Shown here piece after piece: positions 12,520-22,048 of a stretch of DNA of 64,000 nucleotides; positions within the stretch are counted from its first letter, which is position 1, and each line of letters starts with the position of its first letter. The stretch spans positions 812,874-876,873 of the forward strand of contig JBBHKE010000834.1 of assembly GCA_037447655.1 (NCBI GenBank), read 5' to 3'. Position numbers and translations under genes: made by a program. This DNA comes from Zygnema cylindricum (lineage: Eukaryota; Streptophyta; Zygnematophyceae; Zygnematales; Zygnemataceae). The notes under the pieces are model-generated. The model was not told the origin of the DNA, did no database searches, and saw only the letters and a list, made by a program, of their open reading frames with translations.

Positions 12520-15500
12520 CCTCTTGCATAATATGTAACATGCATATATAATAGACAATGATAACGAATTGTAATAATAAAGGGAGCTTTTTTGTGAGAG
12601 GGAAGAGCAGGTGGTAGTGGTGGGTGTACACTCTGCTAAATTTGACAACGAGAAGGATTTGGAGGCAATTCGTCAAGCTGTACTCCGATATGATGTTGTG
12701 CATCCAGTGAGACTCTAAACTATCACTAAAACTGAAAAGAAAAAAACGACATTTTTCTCTTCTCGTGATGATGAATGGAGTAGGGCGATCCTTCTTACTT
12801 TTTTTCCCCTCTAATTCTTTCCGATGGTAGAGTCGTCTTGCTCATCTGAGTTCCTCATGACATGAACGAACCTAACCCCGTTTCTTTTCTTTTATTTTTT
12901 ATGGTTTTAGGTAGTTAATGATGGAGAAATGACAATGTGGCGTAAATTGGGTGTCAGTTCATGGCCTACACTTGCCCTTGTCAGTCCCTCTGGAAGGCTC
13001 ATTGCAATGCTGGCTGGGGAAGGGCATCGTGAGGTGAGTTTCTTCCTTTATTCAGAACTTTTACATTATGTAGGATCTATACCCTCGTTGGGATATTTAT
13101 GTGAGGTTTGAATCTTTTTTCAGCAAATCGACAGATTTCAGAACCTACACTCAGTTTTTGCCTCAGTTTTTTTAGATTTTTACACCTCCTATTAGCTTAT
13201 GATTGTTCTTTGGCAAATACTGAGAGGAGTTTATGTGTTTTCCAGGATTTGGATGACCTTCTTTCAGCTGCTTTGGAATACTATGAGGAAAAGGGGGAAC
13301 TGAATAATAGCCCTTTGCCTATTGCTTTGGAGAAAAACAAAGACGGGAGGCTGTTATCTTCTCCTCTGCGATTTCCAGGAAAGATTATAACAGATCTTGC
13401 AAATGGTCGTCTTTTCATATCTGACTCGAACCACCACCGCATAGTAAGTATGTCAATTTTGTTGAAACATTTCTTTTTGTTTCAGTAGCCGTTTACACTA
13501 TCACGCAGTGTTTTCTGGTCAGGCGTGACCCACACTTTATGTTTTGTTTAAAACAAATGTCTTGATTCTAACTGTGAAAGCGTCCTGGTTTAAAATAGTA
13601 CGTTCCAAACCAGTTAGCTATATGAGTGATTATCGTGAAGCGTTGTACAAATAGCTTGGGACAAAGACTTGCTTTTTTGGAAAATACACCAATATTTGGA
13701 ATATATTTGGAAATTACCAACACTAGTATGAGTTACATTGTTGATAAACCGACTCTGTCTTATGGTTAATGGTTGTTATTTGCGTTAACACTTCATTAGA
13801 ATTAACTATGCTAAGTTATGTTTTTCAACGTGGCTTATTATGGGCCAGTTAACTAAATGATGCCATTAACAATTTATGCTTTTGGGTAAAAAACAATAGT
13901 GATGGGCAGTGTACTGAATCGAAGGATTGAATGTGTGGAGGAAAATCCAGGTTGTAACGGATCTTGAGGGTCGGTTTCTCCTTCAAGTGGGAGGAGCCGG
14001 TGGGGAGGGCTTCAGAAATGGAAGCTTTGAGACAGCAGCTTTTAACAGACCACAGGTAGGAGACATATAAAGCCTGGATTAAGAAGTTATAGGCAAAAAA
14101 CAGTGAAGAGGTCTTTCAGATTCTATCAGCTGAACTTGAATTGATTTTTTTTTTTTTTTTTTTTTTGGTTCAGGGTATGGCGTATGACTCTACTCGAAAT
14201 GTGTTGTATGTGGCAGATACAGAAAACCACGCCTTGAGGTATGCCATATGTACTTGTATGTGTTATAAGCTTTGTTTTTTTACCAAATGCCTGTCTTTTT
14301 TACCTTTGCCTCGTTTTTGAGACTACACTATGAATGGCTATTAGCGTAATTCCGTCCCGTTTTTTTTTTGACCTCTGAACAGAAAGTAGCGTTATTAGCA
14401 CTAATTGTTTTTTTTTTTTTGGTAATGCTAACTCTTTTCGCGGTTCACAATCGTTCACGTCATTTAGACCGCAAATGGACATTACAGTCCTCATATTCAT
14501 TTTTTCTTAAGGCTAAATAGTGATTCGTGGTGTAGTACATCGCCCATCGCTATCAGACTTAATCACTCTACTTCGTGTGACTGTTTTTTTGACCCCAAAT
14601 TGTAAATCAGTCAATAACACTTTTGTTAAGTGGCCCATAATGAGCCATGTGGCAAAACGTAATGTAGTGTAGTTGAATTTAATAGTGTTCTTGCTAAAAA
14701 ATTCACTAACTCTAAGGGCGTAGTCCCATCGAGGTAAAAACTCTGGTTCTACTGCGAAATTTTAGCTCCATGGTGTATAGAATCGAATTTGTCGAAGTTA
14801 TACTCACAATCTTTTCTATAAGATTTTGTTTTGAAATATCTACAGATACCGACCAAGAATCTGTGTAAACAATCATCTTGCAATACGTGTCCGATAAAAG
14901 TTTCAGACAACTGTAAAGAAAAGGTTTGTCATGTGAAATGACACGACATCCTACAAAAGGATACATTCTTTTTTGTTCCCGATACATTCTTTTTTGTTCC
15001 CGAATTGGCTCGAGGTTTTGATTATGTCAAGTATTTTTCAAGTGTACCTTTATGTCATTTGTTTCGTGAAATGCTGTGTGTCAGAAATTTACATCTTTTC
15101 CTGTTGATGAATGTAAATCTTTCAATTCAGCCCGCAATCTTGGTGCTGAAAGATTTTCTATGTATGCGTCGACATATCATTCATCAATCAATATAGAATT
15201 TGATCCGATTTCAATTCTCAATCTTGTGTCATAGAGCCAATTTCGCAAAATATGAGAGTTTTGCGTATTAGTTGTTTAGAAAAACGCTCAATGGGACAAT
15301 GGGCTAACAGCGGTCGCTGGTTTGGTTCTCAGTAGTTGGTCAACTGAAGCCATTGGATAAACTTAACGTATGGAAGTTTGTTTCATGTAGAAGAACCTCG
15401 AGGAGTGACTTCATAAAGTTGAAATGTTATTTATATGGAAACTCCTTATGCAGTCTTTAGTTGTGCATGGAAAGGAGGAAATGAAGCTGATTTTTTGATG

Positions 15501-18500
15501 GGATTTACAGGGAAATCAACCTGGTGACGGAAACAGTATCCACTCTAGCTGGAGATGGAACTAAAGGGCAGGATTATACGGGTGGACGTTCTGGAACCTC
15601 TCAGGTATTTTAAAATCTTGCTGGCACTTATTTGGAAACTCCTGAACCTGAATAAATGCTGAAAGTCACATATATCAGGTGATCCTGTGTTTTATTCAGA
15701 CTGACATGTCATCTGTCGCGAAAACCTCTTATGATAAAGATAGACAACTATTGAAAACCATGTTTATGAAAGCCCGTCAATTTCTGCATGTTGTGACCAA
15801 ACAAAGCATAAATAATTCCATCTTTTATTTCAAAATCGGGATTGTGGTGTAGGTTTGAAAATGAAACAGTGTAAAAGGGAAGAAAGCTGGTAGATGTTGA
15901 TAAATTCAAAATGTTAAAGAAAAAAGCATTGGTTGGGCTCTTTACAGGTTCTCAATTCGCCATGGGATGTTGCTGTGGACAAACTGGGCAAAAATGTATA
16001 TATAGCGATAGCGGGACAGCATCAGATCTGGCGACATGATGTAGAGACAGGTGTCACGTCCGTTTTTAGTGGAAATGGCTATGAACGCAACCAAAATGGA
16101 CAAAGGTGTGAGAATTTCTTAAACGCAGATTTCCAGTCAACTACTGATGTCGTTTTTAAAATCCATATTTTGAGTCGATCCACTGGTGGCCAAATTGGGA
16201 GAGAAATTCAGGAACACTTCGTGATTCTCACAAGTGGACTAGATGTGACAATTGTTTCATGAAAGGAAGTGCTAAATACAACAGAAGAAACTGATTAAAT
16301 TGGGGTATTTGTGGGTACAGAGGCACAGATACTGCATATGCTCAACCGTCTGGTCTCTCTTTTGGCCCAGGTTAGTTACAATCTTACATTCATCTAAGTC
16401 TGCTTGGAATATTCCAGGGAAAGGAAATGGAAAGAGAGAACAGTTATTTTGTAGCACGACAATGTGCATTGTACTTTGTAAAGGCCACACTAACCAGCTT
16501 CTAATTCTGAACCATATATACATTTAACTCATAAAACTGTACAAGTACTTATAAAACATAAGTAAATTTGAAATAATGATCATTGGATGAGTTGGCTTTT
16601 TTGTTAACGTCATTTTGACTTAGTGAAGTTGACCATGGCTATGCAGATGAAAAGGAATTATATGTTGCAGACAGTGAGAGTAGTTCCGTACGAGCTGTGA
16701 ACCTGGCCACCGGGGGCTCTCGACTTTGTGCAGGAGGGGATCCCAACTTCTCTGACAATCTCTTTCAGGTGTCCTTTTTTTTCCTCTTGTTACTCTTGGT
16801 TGTCACCAATCATCCTAAACCCAGCCTATTCCAGCGAGGTATTTTTAGTTGTCAATAAATCGTCCTGTCTTCGATTCAACAAAGATTCAATTTCATTTTG
16901 AAGAAACTAATTGTAGGGAGCTGCAATGCCCATCGTTATTAGAGTTAATAATTTTAATGGTGCGTATTTTTTATACCCAAAATTAAAAATTTGTGTTAAT
17001 AACACTGTTAAATTGCCCATAATGAACCACGCGACAAAACATAATTTAGTGTTTTTAATACCAAAACCGCCCTAACATTAATGATTCACTAACTCTAATC
17101 GCGATGTAAGTTGTAGTGGATGTGGAAAGAGTAAGATCCTAAGAGTTTTTTGTTCGAATATCTTTTCAAGTTTGCCGCATCACTAAAGAAGTCAAGTTGT
17201 GTAGTGACAATTAATGAAGTAAGTGTACTTTTGTTGGTTTTGGGATATAGTTTGGGGACCGTGATGGAGTCGGTTCACGGGCACAACTCCAACATCCTTT
17301 GGGAGTTCTCTATGGCAGTGATGGGAAACTCTATATTGCAGATTCATACAACCATAAGGTAAGTTTCACTAACTTTTTGCGGTGACCTTTTTCTGTTTCA
17401 ACGTTTTTTTCACCAACCAGGTTTTCTGCCTGGTTGTCTGCCTGCCTTTTACCAGTGAGCAAATTATATTGTATATGTGAAACATAACTGTCTTGGAGAT
17501 TTCAGGTGAAGGTGATGGATCCCCAGACTTTACAAGTGGTCTCATTGGCCGGAACGGGAGTCGCAGGATTCAAAGAGGGGAGGGGAAAAGAGGCTCAGGT
17601 CAGGACTTCTATTTTTTTTTTTTCTTGCCTATAGTCTGTGAGTTTAAAGAATCACGTTGAGCTTTCTGTTGTGTGTTTTGACGGTTGGAAGTGTAGATTT
17701 ATATTTTTTCCTCTAATAGGCGGAGATTTATTGACATTTATTTATTTATTTCTGAAATTTGCGGGTGGTTGTGTATTGGTTGTTGGGTTCCAGTTATCAG
17801 AACCAGCGGGTTTAGCGGAAGGCCTAAACGGTAAGAGTTTGCAATTTACGGTTCTTTTGATTTTTATTTTATTCTCACATCATCAATGTTTGCTAAAAAA
17901 CCTTGTCTTATATTCGCCTCCTTCTTGAGGTTGCATTGCCCTTAGTGACACAATAAAAACAGGCACTCGTTTGGTATACTAAAAGAGTTTGGAGGTGAAA
18001 TATTCTCTCGTGTTTATTAACAACACCTAATGCATTCGTCTGGTTTACTCATAACAGGACAAATTTATATTGCGGATACCAATAATAGTGTGATACGAAT
18101 ACTGGACACTCGAGCAGATAATTTGTTATCCACGTTAGACCTTTCGTCTGTCCCTTTGCCGTCTCCTTCCCTCCCCTCCTCTCGACGTCGACTTCGAAAA
18201 CGACAACCAGTAGAGTCTGAAGTTGTAGCATTGGACCCCGTTAGTGCACAGAGCGGGGAACTCCGGCTTCTAATTAATATTCCGGCGGGCTACCATTATA
18301 CAAAGGTGAGAACAGTTTTCCTTCACTGAGTTTTTATGTTTTCTTGGCAGTGGTTAGGAGAAGTACAGTAAAATTAGTTTGGATCTTATTTGCAGGTTTG
18401 TTTGTGGGGAACAGCAATTATCCACACTATATCATGTATGGGATTTTAAAAATGGATAGGGTCCACCATTATGTATGTTTTTTACTGATGAGATAAATAG

Positions 18501-19772
18501 TTTTTTTTTTTTTTTCTGTCGACATTTTAACAACAATTATATCAATCTGTAATGATATCAATATGAAGGTCTAAGGTGACATTTGGACTGTTAGGCCTCA
18601 TTTGATCACTCGAAATTCACTCCCAGACCAACCCGTCCCCATCGCGGTTGTGTGTAATCGGCTTTGTCCACACTAATTATAGTGACGGTAGAGAATCTCT
18701 CATTTGAGAAGTCTTTTTTTCTTACGGCAAATGAGTCTCGGTGGCCGCAGGGAGCCGGGAGTCGCTTTGAAGTTGAGTTGGAACCAGATGAGGGTCTTCT
18801 TTTGGAACCTGTTAGTGGAACATTGGAGGAGGCGGGGCTCTCCACTTTCGCCTCCTTGCGTTTTTCTCGCAAGGAAGACAGCGAGTTGCCAGTGGCAGTG
18901 CAAGTGAATTGTAAGGTGAGAAGAAACTGAACCATTATGGCCATTCGAAACTCCAACATTTGAAACATACGATTGAGGAGTCTTACGGCAATGGTCCGTG
19001 GCGTTTGAGCCCAAATAATAGATGTTTATAGCTTTTGAATTTTGGCGGATTTTAACCATTTTTAGCTACAAACAGCATTGTAAAAAGAAAATGAATACTA
19101 GTCTTTTGCCTCAAAAAGTCTTGTTTGGCGGTTTGTTAGAGTAATGCTGCTTTGATGGGAAGATATTTGTGGTCTCCATAGGAATAAGTCCAATGATATT
19201 TAGCGTAGATGGATTTATTATTTAGTAAACCACAGTCTTTTGGGTACATTTTATAGGACTTGAAGTAGGCGATTGTAGCCAAATTCTGTTTCAATGGATG
19301 CTAATGCCAACATGACAATATGTCAGGAATTGGATTGAATTCTCAAATTTAGTAATGTATACACTAATTAAGTCAAAAAGTGGTCTATCCACTCGTCATA
19401 TGTAACCAATGTCCCTTAATGTCTATTGCATCTAGTACTCAAAGCCATCCATATCTGGAGAATATCCCCGGGTTTTACACCTCGCTCAAATGTTTTGAAG
19501 TGAAAAGGGAAAAAATGTGCATACAAGAAAACAGGAAAGGTGTTAATGATTTTGTTTTGGCCCAAACCATTCTGAGAAAAACTTGTCTGTTTTATATATT
19601 TTTTGATGTGCAGGTTTTCTACTGCCAAGAGGATGAAGTATGTCTTTATAAAGCGATCACCTTCAAAGTACCGTTCTCGACTACAGTTGCCGAGAACAAT
19701 GAAAAAAGTATAACATTGCCTTTTACAATTGTACCGAGACCGGTTAATGTTTCCTCGCCCATCGGGAAATAG
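2604..19772 (+). CDS. SOQ1: SOQ1-like HAD / thioredoxin-like / NHL thylakoid protein
   Basis: 29 exons join without a frame break to 1126 residues: 2604-2847, 5337-5504, 5697-5797, 6019-6075, 6472-6566, 6851-6950, 7190-7248, 7767-7900, 8041-8194, 8790-8877, 10760-10862, 11190-11241, 11570-11645, 12153-12263, 12611-12706, 12911-13033, 13246-13443, 13951-14055, 14174-14238, 15511-15604, 15948-16105, 16321-16370, 16629-16768, 17251-17358, 17506-17598, 17794-17830, 18058-18305, 18751-18915, 19614-19772. In order: Ser/Arg-rich transit-like N-terminus (1-80), HAD domain with FDMDGV (Asp99/Asp101), a membrane helix (about 380-398) after a twin-Arg Leu-Met-Thr-Thr-Arg-Arg segment, thioredoxin-like domain with WTYCCINC (Cys493/Cys496), NHL propeller (about 630-965), C-terminal beta domain. 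Plant SOQ1 (about 1055 residues) is a thylakoid protein that limits slow photoprotective quenching. Catalytic HAD and CxxC residues are kept. Least certain junctions: the ends of exon 9 and the start of exon 23. Confidence 0.95.
2848..5336 (+). other. SOQ1 intron 1
   Basis: This 2.5-kb intron splits the transit-peptide exon from the HAD domain (gtaagt donor, ttgcag acceptor). It is AT-rich, with purine-rich repeats near the donor and CA/TG-rich runs (cacacaca, 3120-3135). A fragment of the short inverted-repeat family found elsewhere (gtgaaccgcaaaaa, about 4640-4735) is present. No gene is seen in it. Confidence 0.7.
6575..6780. repeat. degenerate minisatellite in SOQ1 intron 5
   Basis: Repeated variants of gtaatacataatacag and attcagtaaatgcaag follow one another through the intron, along with gaggatac/aggatac blocks. 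This looks like a decayed tandem array. It has no coding role. Confidence 0.6.
7249..7766 (+). other. SOQ1 intron 7
   Basis: AT-rich intron between the two last HAD exons. I see no repeat family or gene in it. Confidence 0.6.
8405..8536. repeat. short interspersed element, family D copy 1
   Basis: This stretch in SOQ1 intron 9 contains taacagtctcac, ttcgatcgcga, a gatgagaaaaagtt block and a tatcgataggcagt end. The same blocks in the same order occur at 31715-31848 (taacggtctcgc ... tagcgacagacagt). It is a dispersed non-coding element; boundaries are approximate. Confidence 0.6.
8878..10759 (+). other. SOQ1 intron 10
   Basis: A 1.9-kb intron between the membrane-helix exon and the linker to the thioredoxin-like domain. 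It has purine-rich stretches at about 9960-10170 and 10300-10390. Open frames on the minus strand show no recognisable domain. I see no gene. Confidence 0.6.
11646..12152 (+). other. SOQ1 intron 13 with element fragment
   Basis: The intron ahead of the thioredoxin-like exon holds one end of a short inverted-repeat element (ctattagcgattcacggtgt, ending near 11821). Nothing else is recognised. Confidence 0.5.
12474..12519. repeat. (TC)n microsatellite in SOQ1 intron 14
   Basis: An almost pure TC dinucleotide run. The minus strand reads as Arg-Glu repeats, which are not coding. Confidence 0.9.
13780..13913. repeat. Stowaway-like element, partial, SOQ1 intron 17
   Basis: It shares blocks with other copies in the window: attagaattaactatg, a cgtggcttattatgggccagttaacta block, and a gtgatgggcagtgta end. 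The left inverted end is not clear. Non-coding. Confidence 0.5.
14324..14534. repeat. Stowaway-like MITE in SOQ1 intron 19
   Basis: The left end tacactatgaatggctatta and the right end, whose complement reads tacaccacgaatcactattt, form imperfect inverted repeats. Poly-T runs and a cgcggttcacaatcgttcac block lie inside; the same block, inverted, occurs at 24925-25107. TA at each edge fits a mariner/Stowaway-type TA target, which is inference. Confidence 0.65.
14535..14722. repeat. second Stowaway-like element abutting the first
   Basis: It starts gtacatcgcccatcgctatc and ends near cactaactctaagggcgtag, and contains taagtggcccataatgagcc. It follows directly on the element at 14324-14534. A 20-bp tandem duplication (gatacattcttttttgttcc) lies further on at about 14960-15001. 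Confidence 0.6.
14723..15510 (+). other. rest of SOQ1 intron 19
   Basis: AT-rich intron sequence with a two-copy 20-bp direct repeat near 14960-15001. No gene is seen. Confidence 0.5.
16920..17108. repeat. Stowaway-like element in SOQ1 intron 23
   Basis: Ends cccatcgttattagagttaa and, inverted, cgcgattagagttagtgaat. The interior gcccataatgaaccacgcga matches the interior of the copies at 14535-14722 and 49220-49421. Confidence 0.65.
18306..18750 (+). other. SOQ1 intron 27
   Basis: Intron before the exon encoding the C-terminal beta domain. It contains poly-T and an acceptor ccgcag at 18745-18750, chosen because it restores an uninterrupted alignment-like match to the plant SOQ1 C-terminus. 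No gene is seen. Confidence 0.6.
18916..19613 (+). other. SOQ1 last intron
   Basis: AT-rich intron ending in gatgtgcag. The open frame running into exon 29 is intronic upstream of 19614. No gene or repeat is recognised. Confidence 0.6.
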
Positions 19773-20570
19773 AGTACTTTATGACATGCTCCTATACAAA
19801 TTGGCTCTCTAGCCCAATTTTGATATTCTCAAATTTCTAAGATGTCAAATTTACATGTTAAATGATCTTGCCTTCAAAGTAGTGTAGAATCTCATTCTAG
19901 GTTAAAAGGCTATGATTGACTGAAAGCCTTTAAGCTAAGGCTTAAAAATTATAATGGACGTAAAACTAAGGTTCAGACAACTCTTGAAGTTTCTAGTCTG
20001 ACAGATGTATAATTTAGTACATCATTGAACACCTATATTAGTTTGTGAGATTATAATAATAAATTATGTAGATCATTTGTACCTTAACAAAATTTTGAAA
20101 TTAGGAAGTCAACCTGCTCTTGTGGGTTATTAAGACTGTTGTGGAATAGTTCTGTGAGAAGCTTGGAGCTGTAAAGTTACAATTTTTTTTTAGAATGAAA
20201 TGGATTCGAAAGTTGTCAACTAATGCACATGCAGTAGCTCCTTTTCATAACTAAATTGGACAATGCAAAATTTGCAGTCGAGTCGACTAGGACAAGAGGC
20301 CAAATTTACTTAATTTGGTAAGAAAAGCTTTTCTTCGACGCCAAAATATTTTAAAGGATTACAAAATTTGAAACTTTCGCTTCATGCTCAATACTCTCCT
20401 AGTTTATATAATTGTTTTTTCAACAATTTTCGAGAAATTTTCCCAGCAAAGATGACTACATATCCTCTCTCTAAGAAGAGTGCTTCTGTATATCTATCAC
20501 CAACTGCCGATTTGTAGCCTACTTTTCTCAAGCTGCAATAGCTAAATTGTGTCCTCGCACGAAAAAAACC
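19773..20570. other. convergent intergenic region, SOQ1 / COA6
   Basis: AT-rich sequence that must hold the 3' ends of SOQ1 (plus) and COA6 (minus). I see no clear gene or repeat. Confidence 0.6.
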
Positions 20571-21729
20571 TTATTTAAGTAGCCGTTCCACTCTCCTTTT
20601 TGCCCCGTATGCGCGATCAAAATGGTGCACCTGCAATACAATTCCATAGTCAACTTGTCACAACTTAAGCAAGCAAGACGAAAGCCAGCCAGACAGAAGG
20701 CAGATCATTCAGTTGAGCACTAAAAAGAGTGAGAATGAGCATTGAAACGCACCCATGTTGAGCGACAGGCTGCTTCATATTTTCTGCGAGCATCTTTGCA
20801 AGTCCGAGGGTACAATAATCCCGCTCTGCCGATTTCAGTAGGAACTTCTTGACCTTGATGTTGGTCCAAACATGTGAAAAAAGCGTCACGTGCCTGCAAG
20901 AATGATTGAAGACCAAGAAACTATTTTCAAGAAAGCACTGATTTAAGAAACATTGACCACAAGTTGCCACGAGCGTACTTTAATGTTGGACTGCTTAACA
21001 TCAGCCTTGTCAAAAAGAAAAAAGATAGAAAGGGGAATGAAAACTACACTCAGAAAAGAGAGCAATGTTTTGGTTGAGATGCATAACAATATCATCCACT
21101 GCCACTATTGCAACCAATTTTCCAACACGGAGTTGCATTTCGTTAACTTCAAGGGAGACAGTTGTTACAATGGCCATGGCCATTGATTGCAAACTTCTTT
21201 GAAAAACTTCTCAATCATAATGTAGTGAAAGGTAAACTAAAATGTCATGCCAATGCTGTCAGTAGCAACCTTTAGAACCAACAGCATGCACTGTTAACTC
21301 AACATTTCTGTTAGTTTTGCATGTTTTCAAAAGATTTTTCCACACTCATGAAGTTCCTAAACAGGCAGGAATACATTATGAGGCCACGGAGACAGCGGAA
21401 AACGTTACGTGGATTGCAAAACCTTTTTAACCACGTAAACAGTATTGCAGTTAAATACAGCAAATACATTCCTCCATCAAACCTAATGCATACGATGACT
21501 CGTTTGAAAGGAAAACAACATGAGCGACCTCTGCAGTAAATCCTTGCAGCCCTGAAACTAAATTGACGAAACTATCAAAAGCATAAAAGAGCAGTAAACG
21601 ACAACAGCTTTTGAAAGAAAAGTAGAGCCTTACCTTGTAACATTTCTCCCTCCCTTCCGCTAATACGTCAGTAGAAATGGTGCCCTTGGAACTACTCTCA
21701 GCAGTCCTTTGCATCTCCTCTACAGACAT
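20571..21729 (-). CDS. COA6: COA6-like cytochrome c oxidase assembly factor
   Basis: Three exons on the minus strand, 21634-21729, 20753-20893 and 20571-20630, join in frame to a 98-residue protein ending in TAA. Junctions are gtaagg/ttgcag and gtgcgt/ttgcag. The small CHCH-type protein has the spacing typical of COA6: a CX9C pair (Cys30, Cys40, in EGREKCYK and ARDAFFTCLD) and a CX10C pair (Cys64, Cys75). The segment PTEIGRAGLLYP and the end HFDRAYGAKRRVERLL match plant 'cytochrome c oxidase subunit VIb family' COA6 homologues as I remember them. Family role: intermembrane-space factor needed for copper delivery to the CuA site of COX2. No presequence is expected, since CHCH proteins use oxidative import. 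It diverges from the methyltransferase gene at 22049. Alternative: a COX6B subunit, but the CX10C spacing favours COA6. Confidence 0.9.
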
Positions 21730-22048
21730 GGATTCACAACTGAATGTTTGGCAGCAAAAGCACGGGAATTAAAAAGTCCTTTTAGAATTACAATAAGTAT
21801 CATAAACCTATCATAACGATAATTTCTTTAGGAAACCTGAGGCACTCGACATGGCTTTTAAGCAATCAATCTCTTCTTTTCTCTTTCCTTTATCTCCTTC
21901 CTGCGACGGGTTTCGCTTCGTTTTTTAAAAGTTAAAACGAAACCTACTAAATTTCAAACCAAACGCCTACTCCTCACTGCGTCTGCAATTTAGTGAGTTT
22001 CACCGTCTCCTCAGTCTTTCAGAACCTGGAATACCGTTCTAAGAAGCC
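21730..22048. promoter_or_regulatory. shared divergent promoter, COA6 / RMT2
   Basis: Only 319 bp separate the two start codons of these divergent genes. The stretch must hold both promoters and leaders, so it may act bidirectionally. Pyrimidine-rich runs lie nearer the methyltransferase side (about 21871-21900). I see no clear TATA box. Confidence 0.6.

Noticed and set aside
12320-12703. Minus-strand open frames with long Arg-Glu repeats
   Set aside because: They are produced by the (TC)n microsatellite in SOQ1 intron 14 and lie across a true exon on the other strand.
20665-20970. 101-codon minus-strand frame as a gene of its own
   Set aside because: It overlaps COA6 exon 2 in another phase. 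The COA6 frame has the conserved cysteine pattern and fits flanking exons.
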